In this document: positions 1 through 9,886 of the stretch, in pieces
Layout of the letters: every line of letters starts with the position of its first letter
Position numbering within the stretch: the stretch's first letter is position 1
From: Tepidamorphus gemmatus
GTDB lineage: Bacteria; Pseudomonadota; Alphaproteobacteria; Rhizobiales; Tepidamorphaceae
Reading direction: 5' to 3'
DNA: 64,000 nt
NCBI RefSeq assembly: GCF_004346195.1
Contig: NZ_SMAK01000002.1
Coordinates: 310,001 to 374,000 of the forward strand
Made by a program: the position numbers and the translations under genes
Notes under the pieces: model-generated
The model's database searches: none
What the model was told of the DNA's origin: nothing
Seen by the model: only the letters and a program-made list of their open reading frames with translations

Positions 1-53
1 AAGTGGACGCCGGCTTCGAGAAGCTGGCGCATCGTGAACGTCGGAAGGCTCAT
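1..53 (-). CDS. rpsB: 30S ribosomal protein S2, 5' end only
   Basis: Only the first 17 complete codons are in the window; the gene runs off the left edge. The minus-strand translation begins MSLPTFTMRQLLEAGVHF, which matches the conserved start of bacterial ribosomal protein S2 (usually MALPxFTMRQLLEAGVHFGHQ). S2 is a structural protein of the small ribosomal subunit. A purine-rich stretch (GGAGAGA) lies just upstream of the ATG at 53-51. A clear promoter sits about 125 bases upstream, consistent with a strongly expressed ribosomal gene. Confidence 0.85.
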   Translation of the reverse strand, partial: MSLPTFTMRQLLEAGVH

Positions 54-176
54 GGCCTGTGTCTCTCCGTATCCGGTTGAACCTCCGCGGGCGGGGGCCG
101 GAGGATGCCCCCCGGCACCGGAGAGCGCGGCCGCACGGAACGGCGCGCGCGGAAGCCCGCGTGCGTGATGGAGCGC

Positions 177-205
177 CTTATAGGGTTTCGCTGATTGAGA
201 CGCAA
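177..205 (-). promoter_or_regulatory. Sigma-70-type promoter of rpsB
   Basis: On the minus strand a -35 box TTGCGT (205-200) and a -10 box TATAAG (182-177) are separated by exactly 17 bases. It points at rpsB and leaves a leader of roughly 120 bases, long enough for translational autoregulation by S2. The leader regulation is inference. Confidence 0.6.
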
Positions 206-226
206 GGTTGGTCTGATCCCCTGCGC

Positions 227-3200
227 TCACATCTCCTGCACGTCAACGACGCCTGGCACGGCACGGATCGCGGCGGTGATCTGCGGGGCGACCCGGTAGC
301 GCCGCGGCAGCCGCACCTCGACTTCTGCCCGCGGCCTGTCGGCGAGCACGACGATCGAAATCTCGCCGTCGCCGGTCTCCCCGAGCCGGCGGGCGATGCT
401 GCCGACCGGTTGCGGATCGCGGACGAAGATGCGCAGCCCGGTCGTCACCTTCTCGGCGATGTCATCGAGCCTGCGCACCGATTGCAGCCTGAGCCGCTGC
501 AGGTCGCCCATCTGATCGACGTGGACGAGCGCCTCGATGCAGTTGCCGGGCTCGAGCAGAGGACGCAATTCTGCCAGCATTTCGGAGAAGGCGACCGCCT
601 CGACCTGTCCGGTCGGGTCGGACAGTGTCACGATCCCCATCCGTCCGCCGGTTCGCGTCCGGTTCTCGGATTTCGACACGACGATGCCTGCCAGCCGGCC
701 CGCCGTGGCGCCGGCCCGCATCGCCTCCTCGAACTCGGCGATCGACTGGACGCGGCGTCGCGCGAGTACCGCCTTGTAGCCGTCGAGCGGATGGCCGGTC
801 AGGAAGGTTCCGACCGCCTCATACTCGCGCGTCAGCCGCTCGGCCGGCAGCCACGGGTCACGGTCGGGCAGCGGCAGCGGCTCGGGACGACCGCCGCCGA
901 ACAGTTCATTCTGTCCGCCGACCCGTGCGCCCTCGCTGCGGGCGGCGGCGGCGAGAATCATCTCCACGCCCGCCATGACGCGGGCGCGGTTTGGTTCCAG
1001 TTCATCGAAGGCGCCCGCCGCCGCCAGCCCCTCCAGCGCGCGCTTGTTGACGAAGCGCGGGCTGATCCGCGCGGCGAAGTCGGCAAGGTCCGCGAACGGA
1101 CGGTCCGCACGCACCTCGACGATGTGTTCGACCGCCTGTCGGCCGACATTGCGCAATGCTGCGAGCGAATAGCGTATCCGCCCGTGCTCGACAGAGAAAT
1201 CGACCATCGAGTGCTGGATCGACGGCGGGTCCACGGCGATGCCATTGCGTTCCGCTTCACGGCGGAAGAGGTTGATCTTGTCGGCATTGCCCATGTCCAG
1301 TGTCATCGACGCGGCAAGGAACTCGGTCGGATAATTCGCCTTGAGGTAGGCCGTCTGATAGGCGACGAGCGCGTAGGCGGCGGCATGCGACTTGTTGAAG
1401 CCGTAGTCGGCGAACTTGGCGAGCAGTTCGAAGATGTAGTCGGCCTGATTGCGCTCGACGCCGCGCTCGACCGCACCTTCGACGAAGCGCCTGCGTTGCT
1501 GCTCCATCTCGGCGCGGATCTTCTTGCCCATGGCGCGGCGCAGCAGATCCGCCTCGCCGAGCGAATAGCCGGCCAGAACCTGGGCGATCTGCATCACCTG
1601 TTCCTGATAGATGATGACGCCGAAGGTCTCCTTCAGGATCGGCTCGATCTTCGGGTGAATGTAGTCCGGCGTCTCGCGGCCGTGCTTGCGGTCGTTGTAG
1701 GTCGGAATGTTGGCCATCGGCCCGGGACGGTATAGCGCCACCAGCGCGATGATGTCCTCGAAGCGGTCGGGCTTCATGCCGAGGATGGCCGAGCGCATGC
1801 CACTGGACTCCAGCTGGAATACGCCGACCGTCTCGCCGCGCGACAGCATCTCGTAGGTCGGCGCATCGTCGAGCGGCAGCGCCGCCAGATCGACCTTGAT
1901 GCCGCGCCTGGCCAGCAGACGGACGGTCGTGTCGAGCACTGTCAGGGTCTTCAGGCCGAGGAAATCGAACTTCACCAACCCCGCCGCCTCGGTCCACTTC
2001 ATGTTGAACTGGGTGGCCGGCATCCCGGAGCGCGGATCCTTGTAGAGCGGCACAAGCTGCTCCAGCGGCCTGTCGCCGATGACGACACCGGCGGCATGGG
2101 TCGAGGCGTGACGGAACAGCCCTTCGAGTTTCAGCGCAATGTCGAGCAGCCGGGCGACGGCGGGATCCTCGTCGCGCGCCGCTTGCAGGCGCGGCTCGCC
2201 GGCGATCGCGTCGGCGAGCTTCACCGGGTTGGCCGGATTGGCCGGTATCATCTTCGAGAGCTGGTCGGCGCGGCCGTATGGAATTCCCAGCACCCGCGCC
2301 ACGTCGCGCACGACGGCTCGCGCCTGAAGCGTCCCGAACGTGATGATCTGCGCGACATTCTCGTGACCGTACTTTTCCTGGACATAGGCGATGACGCGGT
2401 CACGGCCGTTCGGGCAGAAGTCTATGTCGAAGTCCGGCATCGACACGCGCTCGGGATTGAGGAAGCGTTCGAACAGCAGCCCGAATCGGATCGGATCGAG
2501 ATCGGTAATCGTCAGCGACCAGGCGACCAGCGAGCCGGCGCCGGAGCCACGGCCCGGTCCGACAGGGATATCGTGCGCCTTCGCCCACTTGATGAAGTCC
2601 GCAACGATCAGGAAATAGCCAGCATAGGCCATCCGCTCGATCACGGAGAGCTCGAACTCGAGCCGTTCGCGATACTGCTCCTCGGTCCAGCCCGCAGCGA
2701 TGCCATGTGAGGCAATCCGCTGCGTCAGCCCCTCCTTGGCCTGTCGACGCAGCTCGGCGGCCTCGGCGGCCGCTCCCTCCGCAGATGTCTCCGTCTCGTT
2801 GCGGGGGGCGCCGTCCGCAGCCGCCTCGGCAGCAAAGCGCGGCAGGATAGGCTGCCGCGTCCGAGGCCTGAAACTGCAGCGCATCGCCACTTCCAGCGTC
2901 GACTCGAGCGCCTCGGGCAGGTCGGCGAACAGCTCCACCATCTCTGCCCTGGTCTTGAAATAGTGTTCGGGGGTCAGCTGCCGGCGATCGGTGTCGGCCA
3001 CCGTCCGACCCTCCGCGATGCAGATCAGCGCATCGTGCGCCTCGAAATCGGCGCGCTCGGCGAAGAACGGCTGATTGGTCGCAACGAGCGGCAGCCCGCG
3101 GTCATAGGCCAGCTCGACCAGATGCGGCTCGACTTGGCGTTCGCAATCGAGTCCGTGCCTCTGCAGTTCCACGTAGAGCCGCGACCCGAACGTGGCAGCC

Positions 3201-3694
3201 AGGAGGTCGAGGACGGACGCAGCCGCGTCGAGATTGCGCTGGGCGATGAGCTGATCCACAGGCCCTTCGGGCCCGCCGGTGAGGCACAGGAGCCCTTCCG
3301 AGCACGCGATCAGAAGCTCCGCCGCGACCCGGCAATCCTGACCTCCGTCGCCATCCAGCCAGGCGCGCGAGACGAGATGCATCAGGTTGCGATAGCCGGC
3401 CTCATTGCCGGCGATCAGCACCAGCGAGGGCTGCGGTCCGCGGCGGGTGACGGGGCGCGCCGCCTGCGTGCCGGCTGCGAGATCGACCGCCAGCGTTACG
3501 CCGATCAGCGGCTGGAGACCGGCGGCAGCGGACTTCTCGGAGAACTCGAGCGCACCGAACAGGTTGTTTCGATCGGCGATTCCCAGCGCCGGCATCGCAT
3601 CGGCCGTCGCCAGCGAGATCAGCCGGCCGAGCGGCAGGGCGCCTTCGAGCAGCGAATAGGCGCTGTGCGCGCGTAGATGGACGTATCCTGGCAT
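227..3694 (-). CDS. dnaE: DNA polymerase III alpha subunit
   Basis: Catalytic subunit of the replicative DNA polymerase (about 1155 residues, normal for DnaE1). The N-terminal PHP domain starts at VHLRAHSAYSLLEGA. The polymerase core shows GPGRGSGAGS near residue 380 and the metal-binding PDFDIDFC near 420. The PHP-associated insert around residues 287-315 is unusually Ala/Glu-rich and looks like a flexible linker. The C-terminal OB-fold region carries GRMGIVTLSDPTGQVEAVAF. I chose the ATG at 3694 because the family starts with a short M-x-HLRxHS segment and GGAG lies just upstream. An in-frame TTG at 3742 would add 16 residues and is less likely. Confidence 0.95.
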   Translation of the reverse strand: MPGYVHLRAHSAYSLLEGALPLGRLISLATADAMPALGIADRNNLFGALEFSEKSAAAGLQPLIGVTLAVDLAAGTQAARPVTRRGPQPSLVLIAGNEAGYRNLMHLVSRAWLDGDGGQDCRVAAELLIACSEGLLCLTGGPEGPVDQLIAQRNLDAAASVLDLLAATFGSRLYVELQRHGLDCERQVEPHLVELAYDRGLPLVATNQPFFAERADFEAHDALICIAEGRTVADTDRRQLTPEHYFKTRAEMVELFADLPEALESTLEVAMRCSFRPRTRQPILPRFAAEAAADGAPRNETETSAEGAAAEAAELRRQAKEGLTQRIASHGIAAGWTEEQYRERLEFELSVIERMAYAGYFLIVADFIKWAKAHDIPVGPGRGSGAGSLVAWSLTITDLDPIRFGLLFERFLNPERVSMPDFDIDFCPNGRDRVIAYVQEKYGHENVAQIITFGTLQARAVVRDVARVLGIPYGRADQLSKMIPANPANPVKLADAIAGEPRLQAARDEDPAVARLLDIALKLEGLFRHASTHAAGVVIGDRPLEQLVPLYKDPRSGMPATQFNMKWTEAAGLVKFDFLGLKTLTVLDTTVRLLARRGIKVDLAALPLDDAPTYEMLSRGETVGVFQLESSGMRSAILGMKPDRFEDIIALVALYRPGPMANIPTYNDRKHGRETPDYIHPKIEPILKETFGVIIYQEQVMQIAQVLAGYSLGEADLLRRAMGKKIRAEMEQQRRRFVEGAVERGVERNQADYIFELLAKFADYGFNKSHAAAYALVAYQTAYLKANYPTEFLAASMTLDMGNADKINLFRREAERNGIAVDPPSIQHSMVDFSVEHGRIRYSLAALRNVGRQAVEHIVEVRADRPFADLADFAARISPRFVNKRALEGLAAAGAFDELEPNRARVMAGVEMILAAAARSEGARVGGQNELFGGGRPEPLPLPDRDPWLPAERLTREYEAVGTFLTGHPLDGYKAVLARRRVQSIAEFEEAMRAGATAGRLAGIVVSKSENRTRTGGRMGIVTLSDPTGQVEAVAFSEMLAELRPLLEPGNCIEALVHVDQMGDLQRLRLQSVRRLDDIAEKVTTGLRIFVRDPQPVGSIARRLGETGDGEISIVVLADRPRAEVEVRLPRRYRVAPQITAAIRAVPGVVDVQEM

Positions 3695-3802
3695 GACGGC
3701 TCCGCGTCCCCGCCCCCCTGGACCGGGATTGGGCAGTGTCAAGCATACAGCTGGTCCTGCAGATTCGCGGACGGCAGGACCACCGCCTGTGGACAGGCAG
3801 GA

Positions 3803-3892
3803 TCAGCCGGCACCGGCGGCGAAACCCGCCCAGACGACGACCGACTGGACGAAAAGGCCGAGGGCCAGGAACGCGGCGACATCGCGGATCAT
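3803..3892 (-). CDS. Small single-pass membrane protein, 29 aa
   Basis: A 29-codon reading frame starts with ATG at 3892 after a strong Shine-Dalgarno sequence (GAGGAG, about 9 bases upstream). The product MIRDVAAFLALGLFVQSVVV continues as WAGFAAGAG and forms one hydrophobic helix with a short charged N-terminus. It lies about 110 bases upstream of dnaE on the same strand and may share its promoter; a TTGACA-like box is at 3958-3953, without a convincing -10. Function unknown. The ribosome-binding site and codon pattern argue that it is real. Confidence 0.6.
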   Translation of the reverse strand: MIRDVAAFLALGLFVQSVVVWAGFAAGAG

Positions 3893-4078
3893 GCCGAGGA
3901 CTCCTCGCTTGCTTGCACCCTAAGCCGCAGGATGTTCCTGTTTTGTTCTAACTGTCAAGCGATACTTCTGCCTGTTTCCGCGTCCGGCAAAGGGAATTGG
4001 AAACCTGTTTGCGGCATGGTGACGCGTCGATCGGTCGCCGGTCAGCCGACGGACAGGACTTGCGGGGATCTCTCGCCG

Positions 4079-5215
4079 ATGCCCACACTTGCCGCCATCC
4101 TCCCAGCGGAGCGCAACAATTTCGGACTGATACGTCTGCTGGCCGCGTCCAGCGTCGTGATCTCCCATGCCTACATCATCGTCCGCGGCGATGGCGCCGT
4201 GGAACCGCTGGAGGCCCTGACAGGCATTTCGCTCGGTCAGCACGCGGTCAACGTCTTCTTCTTCACGAGCGGTCTGCTGGTGGCGGCCTCGCTTGCCCGG
4301 TCGCGGTCGATCGGCGATTTCGCGCTGGCCCGATTCCTCAGGATCTGTCCCGGACTGATGGTCTGCCTCGCGGTCTGTGCGTTTGTCGTCGGACCGCTGG
4401 CGACAACCCTCGCCCCCGCCCGATACCTGACCGATGGCGCGGTGTATCTCTGGCTCCTCGTGACGGGATCGCTGCTCCACATCACCATGGCGCTACCCGG
4501 TGTGTTCGAGCATGCGCCCTATCCGGACGTCGTCGATCTGCCGCTATGGACGCTGAAATACGAGATTGCCTGCTACGTCCTGCTGGGGCTCGCGGGCGTG
4601 ACCGGCCTTGTGCGGCGTGGCGCCCGATTCTGGGCGATCTATGCCGGACTGGTCGTGGTCTATGCGGCGACGCTCGTGTTTCCGGAACTGACATTCGGGA
4701 TCGTCGCCGTCCAGCACATGCTGCACCTGGCGGTGCTCTTCGGCTTGGGGGTGGCTGCATACCGCCTGCGGGAGGGGCTGCCGCTGTCGTGGTTCTGGCT
4801 TGCGGTGTGCCTGGCGATCTATGCCGCGGCCTATTCAGGCCCGTTGCGGCCGCTGGCCACCGCGCTCCTGACCGGCTATGCGACCCTGATTCTCGCTGCG
4901 CTGCCGCTCGGCGCGCTGGCGCACCCCTTCCGGTGCATCGATCTGTCCTACGGCATCTACATATATGGTTGGCCGACGCAGCAGCTGATCATCGACAAGC
5001 TCCCCGGCAGCAGCATTGCCGAGGTCGCGATCATCGCGCTCGCCATCGCCGGGTGTCTTGCCTTCCTCTCCTGGACCTTTGTCGAGAAGCCGATGCTGGC
5101 CTTCCGGCACAAGCCGCTGCCTTCGGTCAGACGCCTGGCGGCGGCCATCGGCAGGACGGCCGGAACGGGCGCCATGGCTCACCTTGGAAAGCCCGGCGCT
5201 TCAGGATCGTCCTAG
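4079..5215 (+). CDS. Acyltransferase 3 family membrane protein (OafA/YrhL-like)
   Basis: 378-residue integral membrane protein with about ten hydrophobic segments. The N-terminus NNFGLIRLLAASSVVISHAY is the hallmark of acyltransferase family 3, with the conserved H in the first helix, followed by VNVFFFTSGLLVAASL and the conserved R in ARFLRICPGL. These enzymes O-acylate surface polysaccharides or lipids; the acceptor cannot be deduced. The start at 4079 gives the family N-terminus directly. An upstream ATG at 4016 would add 21 residues. The 3' end overlaps the end of lpd by 4 bases (convergent genes). Confidence 0.85.
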   Translation: MPTLAAILPAERNNFGLIRLLAASSVVISHAYIIVRGDGAVEPLEALTGISLGQHAVNVFFFTSGLLVAASLARSRSIGDFALARFLRICPGLMVCLAVCAFVVGPLATTLAPARYLTDGAVYLWLLVTGSLLHITMALPGVFEHAPYPDVVDLPLWTLKYEIACYVLLGLAGVTGLVRRGARFWAIYAGLVVVYAATLVFPELTFGIVAVQHMLHLAVLFGLGVAAYRLREGLPLSWFWLAVCLAIYAAAYSGPLRPLATALLTGYATLILAALPLGALAHPFRCIDLSYGIYIYGWPTQQLIIDKLPGSSIAEVAIIALAIAGCLAFLSWTFVEKPMLAFRHKPLPSVRRLAAAIGRTAGTGAMAHLGKPGASGSS

Positions 5216-6633
5216 ATGTGAATGGCGCGCCCGTAGGCGGCCATCACGCTCTCGTGGAGGGTTTCCGACAGGGTCGGATGCGGGAACACGGCGCCGATCA
5301 GTTCTGCCTCGGTGGTCTCGAGGTTCATGGCCACGACGAATCCCTGGATCAGCTCGGTCACTTCGGCGCCGATCATGTGGGCGCCGAGAAGCTGGCCGGT
5401 CTTCGCATCGAAGACGGTCTTGACCAACCCGTCCGGCTCGCCCAGCGCGATCGCCTTGCCGTTTCCGATGAACGGGAACCTGCCGACCCTGACCTCGCGA
5501 CCTGCAGCCTTCGCCTTTGCCTCGGTCAACCCGACGGAGGCGATCTGCGGGTCGCAATAGGTACATCCCGGAATCATCAGCTTGTCCATGGCATGAGGAT
5601 GCTTGCCCGCGATCGCCTCGGCCACGATTGCCCCCTCGTGCTCCGCCTTGTGGGCCAGCATCGGCGGCCCGGCGACATCGCCGATCGCCCAGATGCCGTC
5701 GACACTCGTGCGCCCGACGGAATCGATCACGACCGTGCCGCGGTCGGTCTTCACGCCGAGCGCTTCGAGCCCCAGCCCCTCGATATTGCCGACGACGCCA
5801 ACGGCCGAAATCACACGCTCGACCGCCAGGCTCTCGCTGTTTCCTTCGCTCGTCTCGATCGTCGCGGTGACACTGTCGCCCTTGCGATCGAGTTTCGTCA
5901 CCTTCGCCGAGGTGAGGATCCGGATTCCGCGCTTCTCGAAGCGCTTGCGGGCATGCGCAGCGATCTCCTCGTCCTCGACCGGGAGGATCTGCGGCAGCAC
6001 CTCAACAACCGTCACCTCGGCGCCCATGGTGCGATAGAAGCTCGCAAACTCGACGCCGATCGCGCCTGAGCCGACCACCAGCAGCGACTTCGGCATCCGG
6101 TCCGGCGCCATCGCCTCGAAATAGGTCCAGACGAGCTTGCCGTCCGGCTCCAGACCGGGAAGCACGCGTGGCCGGGCGCCAGTGGCAATCACGATGTTCC
6201 TTGCGTGATACTCCCCCGGCCCGAGCGCCCCCTTCGGCGCGTCGACGTCGGAAGCCCTCACCGAAACCCGCCCGGCGTCCTTCAGGCTCGCGGATCCCCA
6301 GATCACGTCCACCTTGTTCTTCTTCAGAAGGTGGCCTACGCCCTGGCTCATCTGCCGGGCGATCCCGCGCGAGCGCTTGATGACGGCGTCTGGATCAAAC
6401 GAGATGCCGGTGGCCGACAGGCCGTAGTCGCCGGCATGCTGCATGTACTGGTAGATTTCGGCAGAGCGCAGCAGCGCCTTGGTCGGGATGCAGCCCCAGT
6501 TCGGACAGACGCCGCCAATGTACTTGTTTTCCACCACGGCTGCCTTCAGGCCGAGCTGGGCGGCGCGGATGCCCGCGACATAGCCGCCAGGGCCGGACCC
6601 GATGATGATGAGATCATAGGTCGTTGCGGTCAT
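5212..6633 (-). CDS. lpd: Dihydrolipoyl dehydrogenase (E3)
   Basis: 473-residue flavoprotein that reoxidises dihydrolipoyl groups of 2-oxoacid dehydrogenase complexes with NAD+. It has the FAD-binding GSGPGGYVAGIRAAQLG (from residue 12) and the redox disulphide C43-PNWG-C48. The NAD-binding motif is GSGAIGVEFASF, and the C-terminal active-site motif is HPTLSETLHE. The NWGCIPTKALL form of the redox motif is common in PDH-linked E3 of alphaproteobacteria, rather than the NVGCIPSKAL form of the OGDH-linked paralogue. It is last in the pdhA-pdhB-pdhC-lpd series, separated from pdhC by 391 bases. A GGGAGG site precedes the ATG. Confidence 0.95.
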   Translation of the reverse strand: MTATTYDLIIIGSGPGGYVAGIRAAQLGLKAAVVENKYIGGVCPNWGCIPTKALLRSAEIYQYMQHAGDYGLSATGISFDPDAVIKRSRGIARQMSQGVGHLLKKNKVDVIWGSASLKDAGRVSVRASDVDAPKGALGPGEYHARNIVIATGARPRVLPGLEPDGKLVWTYFEAMAPDRMPKSLLVVGSGAIGVEFASFYRTMGAEVTVVEVLPQILPVEDEEIAAHARKRFEKRGIRILTSAKVTKLDRKGDSVTATIETSEGNSESLAVERVISAVGVVGNIEGLGLEALGVKTDRGTVVIDSVGRTSVDGIWAIGDVAGPPMLAHKAEHEGAIVAEAIAGKHPHAMDKLMIPGCTYCDPQIASVGLTEAKAKAAGREVRVGRFPFIGNGKAIALGEPDGLVKTVFDAKTGQLLGAHMIGAEVTELIQGFVVAMNLETTEAELIGAVFPHPTLSETLHESVMAAYGRAIHI

Positions 6634-7024
6634 GGCGCGTCCTCCCGTTCACGGCAGTTTCGGTTGAGCTCGGCCGCATCGGGTCGGCCACGGCGCAGGG
6701 CTTGTCATGACGGCTGTCCCGGGGCGATGGTGCGGACGCGCAGAACACGGTCCGCATGTCCCGGTCGTCCAGGGACACGAATGGTCGGACGGCGCGCCAC
6801 TTCGCCGCCGATGTCGGCGACGATCGCGTCGGGACAGGCAGAGCCACCCTCGTCGCGCGCGGCGCCGCTGCGTCGACCTCCATGGCTGATGCGCCGGATT
6901 CGGCGTCCCGACCCCACAGACCGGACTGGACATCCCCGCCGGCACGATCGATCTGCCCCCCGATCACGGGCGGCATATGACTTGCGGACGGGGCGGATGG
7001 CAACCACGGGCGATCCACCCGCGG
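6634..7024. other. Gap between pdhC and lpd without a convincing gene
   Basis: 391 bases within an otherwise tight gene series. Overlapping open frames exist on both strands (for example minus 7018-6614 and 7007-6705), but none gives a recognisable family, a good ribosome-binding site and consistent codon use together. The frame ending at 6705 has a GC3 pattern resembling coding sequence in its last 50 codons, so a decayed or fast-evolving gene is possible. The promoter or RNA-processing site for lpd may also lie here. Confidence 0.4.
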
Positions 7025-8419
7025 CTAGACCAGCATCGACATCGGCTTCTCGACGAAGCCGCGGAACGCCCCCATTAACTCCGCGCCGAGCGCGCCGTCG
7101 ACAGCCCGGTGATCAGTCGACAGCGTGCAGGACATCTGTGTGGCGATGGCAACCGCCCCGTCGCGCACCACGGCCCGCTGCTCGCCAGCGCCGACCGCCA
7201 GAATCGTCGCGTGCGGCGGGTTGATGACGGCAGCGAAGTCCTTGATGCCGAACATGCCAAGATTGGAGACCGCAGTCGAACCGCCCTGGTATTCCTCGGG
7301 CTTGAGCTTGCGGGCGCGTGCACGCGCTGCATAGTCCTTCATCTCGTTGGAGATGACCGACAACGTCTTCTGCTCGGCGCGACGTACCACTGGCGTGATC
7401 AATCCACCGGGAATCGAGACGGCGACGCCGACATCGGCGACCTTGTGTCTGAGCATGCCGGACTCGGTCCAAGTGACGTTGGCCTCCGGCACGGCCATCA
7501 ATGCCAGTGCCAGGGCCTTGATGACGAAGTCGTTGACCGACAGCCTGTAGGCTGGCTTGCCGTCGATCTCGGGAGCCGCCGCGTTGAGTTCCGTCCTCAG
7601 CTTCATCAGCGCATCGAGATTGACGTCTATCGTCAGGTAGAAGTGCGGAATCGTCGACTTCGCTTCGGTCAGGCGGCGGGCGATCACCTTGCGCATGTTA
7701 TCGTGCGGGACGACCTCGTAGGTCCCATCGGCAAACAGCGCGCGGATCCTGTCGTCGGAGGGCGCCTGGACGGGGGCCGGGACCGCGGCAGGCGCGGCTG
7801 CCGGCGCGGCGACGACCTGGGCCGGCCCCTCGGCCGCGCGCGGCGCTGACTTCACAGCGCCGGCGGCGGCGACGGCCCGTTCGATGTCGCGTTTGACCAC
7901 GCGACCGTGCGGACCGGAACCCGCGATCGCGGCAAGGTCGAGACCCTGCTCCTTTGCCAGCCGGCGCGCCAGGGGCGAGGCGAAGATGCGGCCACCTTCC
8001 TGACCGTTGCCACGCGATTCGACCGCGGCACTGCCGGGGCTCGCGGCGGGAGATGCGGCGGATGCGCCGGCGTCCCTGGCATCATGTGCGGGAGCCGGCG
8101 GGGAGGCAGGCCTGTCGGCCGCAGGCGCCTGGGCCGGTTCAGGTGTGGGCATTGCCGTTATCGCGCCGGCATCCTCGCCTTCGGCAAGCAGGATCGCGAT
8201 CCTCTCATTGACGGGTACGTCGGCGGTTCCCTCCGGGACGAGAATCCGGCCCATCGTGCCCTCGTCCACCGCCTCCACCTCCATGGTCGCCTTGTCGGTC
8301 TCGATCTCGGCGATCACGTCGCCAGGTGCGACGGAATCACCCTCCTTGACCAGCCACTTGGCCAGCGTGCCTTTCTCCATGGTCGGCGACAGGGCGGGCA
8401 TCAGGATGTCGATGGGCAT
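7025..8419 (-). CDS. pdhC: Pyruvate dehydrogenase E2, dihydrolipoyl acetyltransferase
   Basis: 464 residues with the classical E2 layout. One lipoyl domain (residues 1-80) has the lipoyl lysine K43 in [15 protein letters not shown]. An Ala/Pro linker follows, then the E1/E3-binding domain ([16 protein letters not shown]...[12 protein letters not shown], about 143-180). A second Ala/Pro linker leads to the catalytic domain, which ends in the active-site motif [14 protein letters not shown]. It transfers acetyl groups to CoA and forms the complex core. It starts 41 bases after pdhB and belongs to the pdh operon. Confidence 0.95.
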   Translation of the reverse strand: MPIDILMPALSPTMEKGTLAKWLVKEGDSVAPGDVIAEIETDKATMEVEAVDEGTMGRILVPEGTADVPVNERIAILLAEGEDAGAITAMPTPEPAQAPAADRPASPPAPAHDARDAGASAASPAASPGSAAVESRGNGQEGGRIFASPLARRLAKEQGLDLAAIAGSGPHGRVVKRDIERAVAAAGAVKSAPRAAEGPAQVVAAPAAAPAAVPAPVQAPSDDRIRALFADGTYEVVPHDNMRKVIARRLTEAKSTIPHFYLTIDVNLDALMKLRTELNAAAPEIDGKPAYRLSVNDFVIKALALALMAVPEANVTWTESGMLRHKVADVGVAVSIPGGLITPVVRRAEQKTLSVISNEMKDYAARARARKLKPEEYQGGSTAVSNLGMFGIKDFAAVINPPHATILAVGAGEQRAVVRDGAVAIATQMSCTLSTDHRAVDGALGAELMGAFRGFVEKPMSMLV

Positions 8420-8460
8420 TGGTCGTTTCCCCCGGGCGTCGGGATGTTGCAGGCACCGGA

Positions 8461-9867
8461 TCAGTCGCGGTAGGTTACCGCCCTGACCGCGTCGATGACC
8501 TCCTTCACCGAAGGCAATGCCAGCTTCTCGAGATTGGCTGCGTAGGGCATCGGAATGTCCTTGCCGGTGACCCGCGTGACCGGCGCGTCAAGCCAGTCGA
8601 ATGCCTTCTCCATCAGCTGCGCGGCAATCTCCGAGGACACCGAGCACTGCGGCCAGGCCTCCTCGACGGTGACGCAGCGCCCGGTCTTCCTGACCGAGGT
8701 GACGATGGTGTCGACATCCATCGGCCGGATGGTCCTGAGGTCGATCACCTCCGCATCGATCCCCTCACCCTTCAGTTCGTCGGCGGCCTTCAGCGCGTAG
8801 GTCATGCCGATGCCGAACGAGACGATGGTGACATCGGTCCCCTTGCGGGCGATGCGCGCCTTGCCGATCGGGATGGTGAAGTCCTCGATCTTGGGTACCG
8901 GGAAGCTGTGGCCGTAGAGGATTTCGTTCTCGAGGAAAACGATCGGGTTCGGATCGCGGATCGCGGCCTTGAGCAGGCCCTTGGCATCCGCCGCCGTGTA
9001 GGGCTGAATCACCTTCAGGCCGGGTACATGGCTGTACCAGGCGGCAAAGTCCTGGCTGTGCTGGGCGGCGACGCGAGAGGCCGCTCCGTTCGGACCGCGG
9101 AAGACGATCGAACAGCCGATCTGTCCGCCCGACATGTAGTGGGTCTTTGCGGCCGAATTGATGATCTGGTCGATCGCCTGCATGGCGAAGTTGAACGTCA
9201 TGAACTCCACGATGGGCTTCAGGCCCGCGAGTGCAGCCCCAACGCCGAGACCGGTAAAGCCGTGCTCGGTGATCGGGGTGTCGATGACGCGACGCGGCCC
9301 GAACTCGTCGAGCAGCCCCTGCGTCACCTTGTAGGCTCCCTGGTACTCGGCGACCTCCTCGCCCATGACGAAGACGTCGTCATCGCGGCGCATCTCCTCG
9401 GCCATCGCGTCGCGGAGCGCCTCGCGCACGGTGGTGTCGACCATCACCGTGCCGGGGGCGAATTCCGGCTCGGGGTCCGGCTGTTCGAGACGGCGTGTCT
9501 CGACGGATTTCGCGGCGGGTTTCGGGGCGCCAGATTTCGGTGCCTCTGCCTGCGGCGCGGCCAGATCCGGTTCGGATGCGGGCGCGCCAGCCTTCGGTTC
9601 AGCCGACATCGCCGAAGCATCCTCGCCGTCGGCCAGGATCACGGCGATCGGCGTATTGACCTTGACGGCCTCGGTACCTTCCGGAACCAGGATCCTGGCC
9701 AGCGTGCCCTCGTCGACCGCCTCGACCTCCATGGTCGCCTTGTCGGTCTCGATCTCGGCGATCACGTCGCCGGAGGCGACGGCATCGCCTTCCTTCTTGA
9801 GCCACCTTGCGAGCTTGCCTTCCTCCATGGTGGGGGACAGGGCGGGCATCAGTACGTCGATCGGCAT
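8461..9867 (-). CDS. pdhB: Pyruvate dehydrogenase E1 beta subunit with N-terminal lipoyl domain
   Basis: 468 residues. Residues 1-80 are a complete lipoyl domain (K43 in [15 protein letters not shown], almost identical to that of the neighbouring E2). An Ala/Pro/Lys linker follows. From about residue 140 the E1-beta transketolase-like domain begins ([48 protein letters not shown]). The lipoyl-E1beta fusion is a known alphaproteobacterial feature. It pairs with PdhA to decarboxylate pyruvate. It lies 19 bases downstream of pdhA. Confidence 0.95.
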   Translation of the reverse strand: MPIDVLMPALSPTMEEGKLARWLKKEGDAVASGDVIAEIETDKATMEVEAVDEGTLARILVPEGTEAVKVNTPIAVILADGEDASAMSAEPKAGAPASEPDLAAPQAEAPKSGAPKPAAKSVETRRLEQPDPEPEFAPGTVMVDTTVREALRDAMAEEMRRDDDVFVMGEEVAEYQGAYKVTQGLLDEFGPRRVIDTPITEHGFTGLGVGAALAGLKPIVEFMTFNFAMQAIDQIINSAAKTHYMSGGQIGCSIVFRGPNGAASRVAAQHSQDFAAWYSHVPGLKVIQPYTAADAKGLLKAAIRDPNPIVFLENEILYGHSFPVPKIEDFTIPIGKARIARKGTDVTIVSFGIGMTYALKAADELKGEGIDAEVIDLRTIRPMDVDTIVTSVRKTGRCVTVEEAWPQCSVSSEIAAQLMEKAFDWLDAPVTRVTGKDIPMPYAANLEKLALPSVKEVIDAVRAVTYRD

Positions 9868-9886
9868 GGGTTCCCTCCCCCTCAGC

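Noticed and set aside
59-1735. Long plus-strand frame of 558 codons opposite dnaE
   Set aside because: It is the mirror of the dnaE coding strand in high-GC DNA, has no family match and no ribosome-binding site.
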